Source of the DNA: Paenibacillus sp. V4I3
Lineage (GTDB): Bacteria; Bacillota; Bacilli; Paenibacillales; NBRC-103111
Assembly (NCBI RefSeq): GCF_030817215.1
Contig: NZ_JAUSZA010000001.1
Location: forward strand, 5,306,501-5,370,500
Direction of reading: 5' to 3'
Length of the DNA stretch: 64,000 bases
Shown: piece by piece, positions 25,272 to 32,611 of the stretch
Position numbering within the stretch: the first letter of the stretch is position 1
Layout of the letters: the number at the start of each line of letters is the position of its first letter
The notes under the pieces: model-generated
Databases searched by the model: none
What the model was told of the DNA's origin: nothing
Seen by the model: the letters and a program-made list of their open reading frames with translations, nothing else
Translations under genes and position numbers: made by a program

Positions 25272-25589
25272 CTATTGGGATTGATGAGATTCCGAAGATT
25301 GTTGAGAATGTTGAGGTTGTTGAGATAGTTGAGATTGTTGAGATTGCTGCGATTCTTGTGTCGTTTGTAATTCTTGTTTTAAATCTTCCGTCTTTTGCTG
25401 AGCCTGCTGGATTTGTCCCTGAAGATCTTGCAGCTGTTGTTCTGCTTCGGACAGTGCAGCTTCAGTCGCCTGTGAATAAATCTGCTGAGCAACTTGCAGA
25501 GTTTGTTCAGCAGCTTGCTCAGCTTTTTGGGCAGCTTCTTTTATTTGCTCAAAGCCTTGTTGATTTTGTTGCGGCGTTTGTTGTTGCAT
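25272..25589 (-). CDS. Gln/Glu-rich coiled-coil protein, unknown
   Basis: A 105-residue low-complexity protein dominated by Gln, Ala and Glu, with heptad-like helices in the middle (QIKEAAQKAEQAAEQTLQVA) and a Gln/Ser-rich tail. No signal peptide, membrane segment or cysteine. ATG 25589 is preceded by GGGGG at seven bases; the in-frame ATG at 25616 lacks spacing. I recognise no family. Such proteins in spore formers are sometimes coat or DNA-compaction related, but nothing here proves that. Confidence 0.55.
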   Translation of the reverse strand: MQQQTPQQNQQGFEQIKEAAQKAEQAAEQTLQVAQQIYSQATEAALSEAEQQLQDLQGQIQQAQQKTEDLKQELQTTQESQQSQQSQLSQQPQHSQQSSESHQSQ

Positions 25590-25877
25590 AGAGATACCCC
25601 CAGCTGAATTTTTCATACCTGATTAATTTTAGTAAATGTTCCTTTTTTTATTCCTAATGAATATACTCGCCTCTTATTGTCAAAATATCAGACAGTACGG
25701 GAGTCGGAATGATGAATTCAACAACGCCCATATAACCGGGAGAGACCCCGTATTTTTGGAAAGAGAGAATTGTGTCGTTTTGATGGTCATAAGCTTCGAA
25801 TCGACCTTCTTCTACCAATTTCCCTTACCCACTGCTATACTAACAGCAAGAAGAAGCAAGTGAGGTGACATTTACCT

Positions 25878-26960
25878 ATGAACATCATTAAAGTCAAAGA
25901 TCGCCTTGAATTAGAAAAAAGAATCCCTTCTATGCCATGGTATATTGAGAAATTTATTAATTATAAGCTGCCAGACCTTTCTCCATCCTCATTACTTGAG
26001 TATGTCCGTGATTACGAAATCTTTCTATCCTGGCTGTTGGCCGAAGGATTAAGTTCTGCTCCCTCTATGAACCAAGTTCCTCTGGAGGATTTGGAGAAAT
26101 TACATATGGATAGCGTTGACAACTTTCGCATGTTCCTAGCTACTCGTAAAGCTCAGGCTAATGTGAAAACCACGATTAACCGTAAGCTTTCCGCTTTGCG
26201 TTCCTTATTCCATTATTTAAGCCAGATTGCCGAGGACGATAATTTCTACCCGCTTCTAAAGCGGAATGTGATGGCCAAAGTGGAGATCAAACGCTCGCAT
26301 AGGCCCAAGGACAGTGCCGCTAAGCTCGAGGGCAAGCTGCTTCAAGAAGAGGAGATTGTTGAATTTATTGCGTATGTGCAATCTGGCTATGAGCACGATG
26401 TAGCTACCAATAAGCAAGCCCTTTACTCCTACGAGTTGAACAAAATAAGAGATACTTGCATCATTACACTCATACTAAATTCGGGGCTTCGTGTATCGGA
26501 AGTATTCAATCTGAACGTCGATGATATTGACCTTAAGAAGAAGCTTACCTACGTATATCGCAAAGGTAAGAATGATGACACGTTCAAAACTCCCGTATAC
26601 TTCCGTAATGAAGCTATTCAAGCTCTAACGGACTATATCACCATCCGCTCAACTCGCTATAAGCCGCTCAAAAAGGAAAAAGCCCTCTTCCTTGCCATCG
26701 CAAATGGCAAAAAAGAAGGCGAACGTATGACGAAACGGGCTATCCAGGAACTCGTTATTAAGTACGCTAAGCGCTTTGGAAAGCCCTACCTGTCTGTTCA
26801 TAAGCTGCGGCACTCGTTCGCTACAGACTATTACTTACAGAATGACCTGTACAAAACCCAAGAGCAGCTCGGCCATGCCTCCCCAGAAACAACACAAATC
26901 TATGCGCACCTCACGGATAAAACAATGTCCGAAGCGATTGATAAACGATTGGAATCCTGA
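25878..26960 (+). CDS. xerS: Tyrosine recombinase XerS-like
   Basis: A 360-residue recombinase, longer than XerC/D (about 300) and matching the XerS length. N-terminal core-binding domain about 15-145 (start KVKDRLELEKRIPSMPWYIE), catalytic domain with Arg in NSGLRVSEVFNL, Lys in YVYRKGKNDDTF, HKLRHSFATD, the His in LGHASPETTQ and Tyr in QIYAHLTD. XerS acts alone at a dif-type site to resolve chromosome dimers in some Bacillota. I saw no clear dif-like site within 150 bases upstream. GTGAGGTGA precedes ATG 25878. Confidence 0.87.
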   Translation: MNIIKVKDRLELEKRIPSMPWYIEKFINYKLPDLSPSSLLEYVRDYEIFLSWLLAEGLSSAPSMNQVPLEDLEKLHMDSVDNFRMFLATRKAQANVKTTINRKLSALRSLFHYLSQIAEDDNFYPLLKRNVMAKVEIKRSHRPKDSAAKLEGKLLQEEEIVEFIAYVQSGYEHDVATNKQALYSYELNKIRDTCIITLILNSGLRVSEVFNLNVDDIDLKKKLTYVYRKGKNDDTFKTPVYFRNEAIQALTDYITIRSTRYKPLKKEKALFLAIANGKKEGERMTKRAIQELVIKYAKRFGKPYLSVHKLRHSFATDYYLQNDLYKTQEQLGHASPETTQIYAHLTDKTMSEAIDKRLES

Positions 26961-26980
26961 AGATTACTTCAGGATTTTTT
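26953..26980. terminator. Bidirectional terminator carrying both stop codons
   Basis: AATCCTGAAG and CTTCAGGATT around ATTA, with T4-6 to the right and few A to the left. The xerS stop TGA (26958-26960) lies in the left arm and the aldo/keto reductase stop (26964-26966) in the loop. Confidence 0.8.
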
Positions 26981-27953
26981 CAATTTTAGCCAATTCTTCT
27001 GGCGTGAATTCTAGGTTTTTAAGTGCAGCTACGTTCTCCTCAATTTGGGACACACGACTTGCACCAATCAAAGCGGACGTTACTCGCTCGCCGCGGAGAA
27101 CCCAAGCTAACGACATTTGCGCCAAGCTTTGGCCACGACTGCTTGCTACCTCATTCAGTTGATTAATTTGAGCAAGTTTCTCTTCCGTAATATCTTTTGT
27201 GTTTAGGAATTGACTCTTCCCACCCGCGCGAGAATCACTTGGCACCCCACTCACGTATTTGTTCGTCAGCAAGCCTTGTGCAAGCGGACAAAACGCGATG
27301 CTGCCTACGCCAAACTCATCCAGCACATCCTGCAAGCCATTCTCAATCCAACGATTCAGCATACTGTAGGAAGGTTGATGAATCAGCAGCGGTGTTCCCA
27401 GACCTTTCAGAATGGTTACTGCTTCTTTCGTTTGCTCTGCCGTATAATTGGAAAGTCCTATGTACAATACTTTACCTTGACGAACAATTAAATCCAGGGC
27501 AGCCATTGTCTCTTCGAATGGCGTATTCGGATCCGGTCTGTGGGAATAGAAAATATCTACGTATTCCAATCCCATTCTTTTCAAACTTTGATCCAAACTG
27601 GACACTAGACTTTTCTTGGAGCCCCACTCCCCATAAGGACCTTCCCACATGTGGTAACCAGCTTTGGTTGAGATGATCAACTCATCGCGATACGCGGCCA
27701 AGTCGCTTTTCAACACCTTACCGAACAATTCCTCAGCAGACCCTGGTGGAGGTCCGTAGTTATTAGCCAAATCAAAATGAGTAATCCCTAGGTCAAAAGA
27801 GCGAAGCAGCATAGCCTTCCCATTCTCATGAATATCCAATCCACCGAAATTGTGCCACAATCCTAATGAAATAGCCGGGAGCTTAAGGCCTGATTTACCT
27901 GCACGATTATATTTCATTTCTGCATAACGCGTTGAGCTTGCTTGATAGACCAT
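26964..27953 (-). CDS. Aldo/keto reductase (YghZ/YajO-like)
   Basis: A 329-residue NADPH-dependent oxidoreductase. The AKR tetrad can be placed: Asp in HFDLANNYGPPPGSAEE with Tyr in NNYG, Lys in ISTKAGYHMWEGPYG, and His in DIFYSHRPDPNTP. Cofactor-end motif GASRVSQIEENVAAL. It belongs to the group close to Escherichia coli YghZ (L-glyceraldehyde-3-phosphate reductase); actual substrate unknown. AGGAGG precedes ATG 27953. The leader carries a palindromic repeat also found before miaB. Confidence 0.9.
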   Translation of the reverse strand: MVYQASSTRYAEMKYNRAGKSGLKLPAISLGLWHNFGGLDIHENGKAMLLRSFDLGITHFDLANNYGPPPGSAEELFGKVLKSDLAAYRDELIISTKAGYHMWEGPYGEWGSKKSLVSSLDQSLKRMGLEYVDIFYSHRPDPNTPFEETMAALDLIVRQGKVLYIGLSNYTAEQTKEAVTILKGLGTPLLIHQPSYSMLNRWIENGLQDVLDEFGVGSIAFCPLAQGLLTNKYVSGVPSDSRAGGKSQFLNTKDITEEKLAQINQLNEVASSRGQSLAQMSLAWVLRGERVTSALIGASRVSQIEENVAALKNLEFTPEELAKIEKILK

Positions 27954-27968
27954 TTTTGTCCTCCTAAA

Positions 27969-28049
27969 TGTTATCGCAGATAACTTACTTCGTAAGCTTC
28001 TTCTTGAGTTATCGTAGAAAACTTATTTCGTAAGCATCCACCTAAGTTT
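27969..28049 (-). repeat. Two copies of a leader palindrome repeat (shared with miaB leader)
   Basis: On the minus strand the copy next to the gene reads CTTACGAAGTAAG followed by GTTATCTGCGATAAC, then AGGAGG. A second, degenerate copy lies just upstream (28011-28049). The same two-hairpin unit occurs at 41641-41682 with GTTTTCTACGAAAAC. The A-T swap in the second stem keeps pairing, which suggests structural selection. Confidence 0.65.
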
Positions 28050-28170
28050 CACCAGTGAACTGGCTTCTTAAGTACTAGTATAGGTTAACCAAGGCAACAA
28101 AAAAAGAACTGAAAAAAACGTGTCTTACTTACCTCAAGGTTAGTCATGTATTTATTTTACCTACAATCAG

Positions 28171-28198
28171 AAATAAAACTGCCGAATCTCTTCGACAG
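28171..28198 (-). terminator. Terminator after Cys-rich small gene
   Basis: On the minus strand CTGTCGAA and TTCGGCAG around GAGA, then TTTTATTT. Confidence 0.7.
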
Positions 28199-28209
28199 CT
28201 TTTTCAAAT

Positions 28210-28437
28210 TTATTTACATTTGCCACAACCGCAATGACATTTACGTTTTGATTTGTGAGCCATTTTTCCTTTTGATTTTACTGTGGACTTTGCACTTCCG
28301 CGTAATCCAGCACACCGCAGACAATCCGCAATACATTGATTGCGCCCAACTACAAATAATCGATTACACACATTACGACAAAACCGACCACAGTTAGGCA
28401 CAGCAAGAACATTGCCCAGATAAACACCTTTAGGCAT
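28210..28437 (-). CDS. Cysteine-rich small protein, unknown
   Basis: A 75-residue basic protein with ten cysteines in three groups: NCGRFCRNVC, QCIADCLRC, and the C-terminal KCHCGCGKCK, with a Lys/Ser-rich linker between the last two. No signal peptide. The pattern suggests metal binding or a disulfide-linked spore-coat role; neither is proven. ATG 28437 is preceded by AAAGGTGGTG at seven bases, and a terminator follows the stop, both supporting a real gene. A longer TTG start at 28458 would destroy that ribosome site. Confidence 0.65.
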   Translation of the reverse strand: MPKGVYLGNVLAVPNCGRFCRNVCNRLFVVGRNQCIADCLRCAGLRGSAKSTVKSKGKMAHKSKRKCHCGCGKCK

Positions 28438-28520
28438 ACCTAAACACCACCTTTTCAATTGGTGCTATATAGTATTCCAACTAAAGATCTATCGATTGTA
28501 CGATTACCCCCATCTTGATG

Positions 28521-29549
28521 CTATTTGAGCAAAGTAAGCACAAGCTCCGACCCATTCATTTGCAGCCACTTCGTTTTATCAAACGTGTTATGAATAATAT
28601 CAACGAGCACGCCTTGAGCATCCACACCATCTAAATATCTTCCTAGGAAATGGATAAATACATCCAACCGACGAAGCTCAATCAGAAGAGGCAGCAGCGC
28701 AATTTCTTCCTCTCCCAAATGAATCGATTGGCCATACCCCTTATAAAAGGCAGTGCAATTGCGTCGTAGTTCTTCTGCCGGTAGAGTGGGATCGATAAGA
28801 TCTGATAAGCAGACAGCTAGCTCCATGACTCGAACATCAAGAGTTACGAACTCAAAATCAAGTACAGCCGTAATTTGACTATCGGCATTAACCAGCATAT
28901 TAGACCCATTGATATCACCATGAACGAGTTGATGAGGAAGCTTCCGAAGATCAGGAATAGCCTTGTAGAAAGCAGCAAATCGTTCAAATATATAGGAAAG
29001 CTCATCGCGCTGCTGCCAGAACGGTTCTGGTGGATGAAGACAGAACTCTTGAATCGCATCTGGTGTGCAGCGAGGATGGATATGTTCAATTTCATAATAA
29101 GGTGGGTAGACAGGTTCAAGTTCCATGGAAATCGCAGCCAGAGCAGACGAGAGCTGTCCGACAGCTTCTCCGAATTGCAGCAGTTGATGCGTATTCCCCC
29201 AAATAGGATTACAGCCTTCTGTGTACGTAAATAAGGCAGCCAATTTGCCTTCCTTAGCGTCTAATCGAATAACAGTCCCCCCTGCTGTGAGCTCCACTGG
29301 CACAGGTACACGAAAGGGAAGTTTATCTTTTTCTTTATCTAATGCCAAAAGAACACTATGCTCGAAAATTATTTTGTCCATGTCACGATGAGTTTCGTAC
29401 AATCGAAGAACATAGGATGTACCTTCCACGTCTACGAACCGAGTTGTATTATTCATACCTCCCGCACCAACACGAATGGACCATGTTTGAGTTGGAAACC
29501 AGTATCTTGGCAGTGAGGTTAATTGCTCCTCTTGATCTTTGACACGCAT
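28521..29549 (-). CDS. Aminoglycoside-phosphotransferase-fold kinase
   Basis: A 342-residue APH/choline kinase fold protein. The catalytic loop is LVHGDINGSNMLVN (Asp and Asn), the metal Asp is in AVLDFEFVTLD, and the N-terminal nucleotide lobe has GAGGMNNTTRFVDVEG and YVLRLYETH. Members close to this include homoserine kinase-like and spore coat-associated CotS-like kinases; substrate not predictable. It is followed on the operon by no clear partner; the 168-residue unknown gene lies 24 bases upstream and is probably co-transcribed. Start ATG 29549 preferred over TTG 29564 for spacing from GAGGA. Confidence 0.8.
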   Translation of the reverse strand: MRVKDQEEQLTSLPRYWFPTQTWSIRVGAGGMNNTTRFVDVEGTSYVLRLYETHRDMDKIIFEHSVLLALDKEKDKLPFRVPVPVELTAGGTVIRLDAKEGKLAALFTYTEGCNPIWGNTHQLLQFGEAVGQLSSALAAISMELEPVYPPYYEIEHIHPRCTPDAIQEFCLHPPEPFWQQRDELSYIFERFAAFYKAIPDLRKLPHQLVHGDINGSNMLVNADSQITAVLDFEFVTLDVRVMELAVCLSDLIDPTLPAEELRRNCTAFYKGYGQSIHLGEEEIALLPLLIELRRLDVFIHFLGRYLDGVDAQGVLVDIIHNTFDKTKWLQMNGSELVLTLLK

Positions 29550-29573
29550 AATTGCATTCCTCAACTCCTCTTC

Positions 29574-30080
29574 CTAAACCTGATTGTCACCTTCTACCGC
29601 AAATTCAAAATCCTCTACGTCATAAGCTTCGACTGGAATTCCTGCTTGAACCATGCGTTCAATGAAATCTAACTGGTCTGTTAACAGAGCAGCCTGTTCT
29701 TTGATTGCCGTTAGAATTAATTCGGTTTCAATCGGGTCGAAATTGTCCCCATACTCCTCATTGTCAATCGCAAAAACAACCATCAAAGTAACATGCTCAT
29801 TAATTGGCAAAGGTGGGCTTTTCCGCCAAGGAACAGTTAACGCTTTTTCAATTTTTTTCTTATTAAACGCTTCCTCGAAGAAAGCAATCAGCTCACCAAT
29901 CATCTGCTTCACGAAGCCGTCGTCTTCTTCCTCTAACATGATCGGCTCACTGCCGGTTTGAAGCTCGTATAACTCCTGAATGCTGGTATAAGGTATCACA
30001 TAAGTAACAGGCTGTTCTGGCAACATTAACTGACCATGCACCGCAAGCATAACAGCTTCGATAATAAATGTTTTGCTCAT
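29574..30080 (-). CDS. Acidic 168-residue protein, unknown
   Basis: A soluble, acidic protein with no cysteine and no membrane segment. Start MSKTFIIEAVMLAVHGQ, a conserved-looking YVIPYTSIQELYEL stretch, an acidic centre (LEEEDDG), and a C-terminal helix-rich half ending YDVEDFEFAVEGDNQV. I recall similar Paenibacillus proteins carrying unconvincing annotations, so no function is assigned. AAGGGGAG lies before ATG 30080. It sits directly before the kinase-fold gene, so the two likely form an operon. Confidence 0.65.
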   Translation of the reverse strand: MSKTFIIEAVMLAVHGQLMLPEQPVTYVIPYTSIQELYELQTGSEPIMLEEEDDGFVKQMIGELIAFFEEAFNKKKIEKALTVPWRKSPPLPINEHVTLMVVFAIDNEEYGDNFDPIETELILTAIKEQAALLTDQLDFIERMVQAGIPVEAYDVEDFEFAVEGDNQV

Positions 30081-30165
30081 CTTGTTCTCCCCTTTCTCTC
30101 TAACCTTGTAAAAGCATTATTTCGCTAAGAAGCTGAGGAATCCTCTTTTCACAACCTTCTCAGCC

Positions 30166-30217
30166 AAACAAAACCGTCAGTTCCTATGATCGAGGTGACC
30201 ACATCGAACTAACGGTT
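30166..30217 (-). terminator. Terminator after YkuK-like gene
   Basis: On the minus strand AACCGTTAGTTC pairs with GAACTGACGGTT around a 22-base loop, followed by TTGTTT. Confidence 0.65.
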
Positions 30218-30227
30218 TCGATTACTC

Positions 30228-30821
30228 TTATAGGATGCCATCGATGACCTCATGATTCTCATAAATTGGCTGATACGGCTTCTTCGAAAAACGATTGGCA
30301 TAGGCCGAAGCTACATAACAATCCGGTTTAATAACAGGAACCATTCCGACGGATTCCACTCTCCGCACCATCTCTTGAACGAATTTAGCCGTCCGATTCT
30401 TATTTACATCGTCACCAGCATCAATATGAATAAACATATCGAAGGAAGCACCTTGATACAGATGTGGAAGAATGATGTTTTCCATATCCTGTCGTTTAGA
30501 CTCATCAAAATACATGGCAATCTCTTCACTCAAGGCAGTTTCCATCGAAAGCTTTTCTTTAATCGAATGTAGGGCCCGATGAACGATGACTTGACGATAA
30601 CACGCCCACGCTCCTTTTCCTAACCGCTGGATGACTACACCGGTAATGAATTTCGTATGACCTGTGTGTACCTGACAATCCGTACCAATAATAAATTTAT
30701 AGGTTGCTACGGGGTCGTGACGCATGAAATGGAGAATACGCTCGTGTACGGTATCTAGGTTTAGTCCTCTTTCCGTTGTGTTCCGAAATTCCAGTGGATG
30801 GGTCGTCGTCAAAGGTTTCAA
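30228..30821 (-). CDS. YkuK/DUF458-like ribonuclease H-fold protein
   Basis: A 197-residue protein resembling YkuK (DUF458). Visible conserved patterns are YKFIIGTDCQVHTGHTKF with an acidic residue after a beta strand, and FIHIDAGDDVNKNRTAKFV, both as expected for an RNase H-like core with carboxylates. Start TTG 30821 has AAAGGAAG ten bases before it; the frame extends further upstream without a good site. No biochemical activity is known to me for YkuK. It is alone on its transcript. Confidence 0.72.
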   Translation of the reverse strand: MKPLTTTHPLEFRNTTERGLNLDTVHERILHFMRHDPVATYKFIIGTDCQVHTGHTKFITGVVIQRLGKGAWACYRQVIVHRALHSIKEKLSMETALSEEIAMYFDESKRQDMENIILPHLYQGASFDMFIHIDAGDDVNKNRTAKFVQEMVRRVESVGMVPVIKPDCYVASAYANRFSKKPYQPIYENHEVIDGIL

Positions 30822-30859
30822 AGATAAGGTTCTTCCTTTCTTCTTAGAATGAGGAAGAA

Positions 30860-30882
30860 GCGGATGCTGAAGCTGCATCCGC
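30860..30882 (-). terminator. Weak terminator-like hairpin after SH3-NlpC/P60 gene
   Basis: GCGGATGC and GCATCCGC around seven bases; on the minus strand it is followed only by a pyrimidine-rich stretch, TTCTTCCTC. Confidence 0.45.
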
Positions 30883-30927
30883 CCCTATCTATAGTATATG
30901 GCAAAGTTCCTCTGATCGAACCATCAC

Positions 30928-31881
30928 TTAACGTAAAACACTGCCTCCGAACAAAAATCGATTTTCCCATTGCTTCCCAACGATCGTATCCGTACGAACA
31001 CCGCCGGATTCGATCGAATACGTATGCAGCATATTCCCATTGCCTAAATAAAGACCAACATGCGTGATCGGTTCTGTAAGAACATTCACGTTATCATAAT
31101 CTGTTGCTTTGCTCCCTTTGTAGTTGCTGAAGAACATCAGATCTCCACGTTTCAAATTTGTCCACTCCTTACTAACAGGACCTAACGATTTAACATAGTT
31201 GCCTTGTGCTTGTGAATCGCTAGGTACGGAGAATCGTAGAGCATCCCAGAACATCGTTTGAATGAAATCCGAGCAATCGAAGGTCGTGGTATCATTGCGT
31301 TCCGAGCCAAATTCATAAGGAGTGCCTAAGTAAATTTGGCCAGCTGCGATAACGGCTTCAATTTCTTCGGCGAGAGGTAGATTGGGTTTGATAACAGAGA
31401 AATCAGTGCTTATGTATTTACTATTTGTGCTTACATACCCGCTAGTTCCATTCGCGTCTTGAATTTGATACCAACTGTCATTGACTTTTGCTGTAACGAG
31501 GACGTCTTCCCCTTTACTTAACATCCGAATAACCTTGGAGCCGAGCTCGGAAGCTGGAAGTGTGCGAAAGTTTACGCCATAGATGATTTCCGCATTGCTA
31601 GTTATTTTTATGTATTTGCTATTCGTCGAGACATAGCCGCTTACACCCTGCGCATCCTTAATTTTATACCAATTCGTAGTTACATAGTCCGTGACTGTAA
31701 CAATTTCGTTTGTTTTCAATAAACGTATAACATTGCTTGATGTACTAGCTTGATCTCTGAAACTTACCCCCGAAACAATTTGAGCCTTTGTCGTTATCCC
31801 CTCATCTGCGTGAATAGCTTTAGGGACTACAAAAGTAAGCGCTAAAACAAGCATTCCGATAACCATCGTCCATTTTTTCAT
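30928..31881 (-). CDS. Secreted SH3-SH3-NlpC/P60 endopeptidase under c-di-GMP riboswitch
   Basis: A 317-residue exported wall hydrolase: signal peptide (1-25, ending IHA), two bacterial SH3 domains (about 30-92 and 95-160; each has GYVSTNSKYI), and a C-terminal NlpC/P60 domain with catalytic Cys in TFDCSDFIQTMFW and His in THVGLYLGNGNMLH. The second messenger control is read directly upstream: a GEMM aptamer and a terminator precede the ribosome site. ATG 31881 follows GGAGGTAGAG. Expected to cleave stem peptides, possibly in motility-to-sessile change or biofilm matrix remodelling; that role is inferred from the riboswitch. Confidence 0.92.
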   Translation of the reverse strand: MKKWTMVIGMLVLALTFVVPKAIHADEGITTKAQIVSGVSFRDQASTSSNVIRLLKTNEIVTVTDYVTTNWYKIKDAQGVSGYVSTNSKYIKITSNAEIIYGVNFRTLPASELGSKVIRMLSKGEDVLVTAKVNDSWYQIQDANGTSGYVSTNSKYISTDFSVIKPNLPLAEEIEAVIAAGQIYLGTPYEFGSERNDTTTFDCSDFIQTMFWDALRFSVPSDSQAQGNYVKSLGPVSKEWTNLKRGDLMFFSNYKGSKATDYDNVNVLTEPITHVGLYLGNGNMLHTYSIESGGVRTDTIVGKQWENRFLFGGSVLR

Positions 31882-31979
31882 CGTCTCTACCTCCATATGT
31901 TAATATCACTCTAGATGTATCTGCGTAAAACCGAACTGACGAAATGGATAATTTGAACCTGACACCTCCTCTTCATCGT

Positions 31980-32016
31980 AAAAAGGATGACCCGTTTGCC
32001 TCTACTGGGTCATCCT
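31980..32016 (-). terminator. Terminator of the c-di-GMP riboswitch platform
   Basis: On the minus strand AGGATGACCC and GGGTCATCCT arms around a 13-base loop, followed by five T. It lies 20 bases after the aptamer and before the NlpC/P60 start. Confidence 0.88.
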
Positions 32017-32035
32017 CTTCTTGTAGAAGGGTCCC

Positions 32036-32121
32036 ATCGCATTCGGCAGCTGGCTAGCACTGTGCCTTAGGCACGAGAGCCCCTGTAGCTTTGCGTCCCA
32101 AGCTTTCGCTCGGTTTGCGAT
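32036..32121 (-). ncRNA. Cyclic di-GMP-I riboswitch (GEMM)
   Basis: On the minus strand the GEMM core is clear: GCAAACC, a GC-rich stem capped by GAAA, GGGACGCAAAGC, then a second stem-loop and GCTAGCCAGCTGCC in place of the usual GGTAGCCGGGTTGCC. The closing stem ATCGCA/TGCGAT (32116-32121 with 32036-32041) encloses it. The GAAA tetraloop and the CGCAAAG block are the most diagnostic. It is followed by an intrinsic terminator and an NlpC/P60 gene. Whether c-di-GMP turns expression on or off cannot be read with certainty. Confidence 0.88.
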
Positions 32122-32247
32122 TTCGATGTGATGTTAATTTTTTCTTTCACATCCTTATTATAGTTGAGCGGGTCTTTCACGAATATAGGTGAAAGGTAGC
32201 GTTTGTTGTCGAAATCATAGTGGCTGCGTACCTATTGACGCTGCGGT

Positions 32248-32541
32248 TTATTTTTCCAGTTTACGGACTTCCGGTTTTCGTGTAGGAAGCCAAAACACTT
32301 GCAAATTAGGGTCATTTTTCAACTTCACATTGCAGAGCTTCATTTCCCCTTCCTCAAGCTCAGTCACATGCCAAGCATCCGGCTCCATTCCCCCCATGTT
32401 GTGCAGAAATGCAGGAAATTGCTGCTCAGCCTCTTCTAAATCCAGCCAAAATTTTACGCCATAATAGGCTAAACCGTAGTGATTGACTTGTGTACATGTG
32501 AAAATCTGTTGCGATATTTTGTGCTGCAGCACATAGGGCAT
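32248..32541 (-). CDS. 97-residue protein, unknown
   Basis: A soluble protein with YVLQHKISQQIFTCTQVNHY at the start, VKFWLDLEEAEQQFPAFL in the middle and a basic C-terminus. I do not recognise a family; it has no metal motif or membrane segment. CGGAGGAATGAAAG precedes ATG 32541, which supports translation. It follows the oxidoreductase operon terminator and precedes the riboswitch-controlled gene, with no visible terminator of its own. Confidence 0.65.
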   Translation of the reverse strand: MPYVLQHKISQQIFTCTQVNHYGLAYYGVKFWLDLEEAEQQFPAFLHNMGGMEPDAWHVTELEEGEMKLCNVKLKNDPNLQVFWLPTRKPEVRKLEK

Positions 32542-32556
32542 CTTTCATTCCTCCGA

Positions 32557-32592
32557 TAAAAAGGCACGTTCACCAAAGAGGTGAATGTGCCT
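32557..32592 (-). terminator. Terminator after 2-oxoacid oxidoreductase operon
   Basis: On the minus strand AAGGCACATTCACC pairs with GGTGAACGTGCCTT around TCTTT, followed by TTTT. Confidence 0.88.
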
Positions 32593-32611
32593 TCATTTTT
32601 ATGATGACGAC

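Larger units (their letters stand above)
31882..32247 (-). promoter_or_regulatory. 366-base leader region with c-di-GMP riboswitch and terminator
   Basis: Contains the GEMM aptamer (32036-32121), a terminator (31980-32016), about 98 bases of untranslated leader before the gene, and on the upstream side a TATAAT box on the minus strand near 32158 without a strong -35 box. Nothing coding was found. Confidence 0.6.

Noticed and set aside
25636..25863. 75-codon frame upstream of xerS
   Set aside because: No good ribosome site, odd composition, and no terminator or partner; likely chance.
28146..28397. Plus-strand 83-codon frame over the Cys-rich gene
   Set aside because: No ribosome site or family, whereas the minus frame has both a ribosome site and a terminator.
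31980..32016. Reading this hairpin as only the terminator of the 97-residue gene
   Set aside because: It lies directly after the GEMM aptamer and fits a riboswitch platform; the 97-codon gene is more than 230 bases away.
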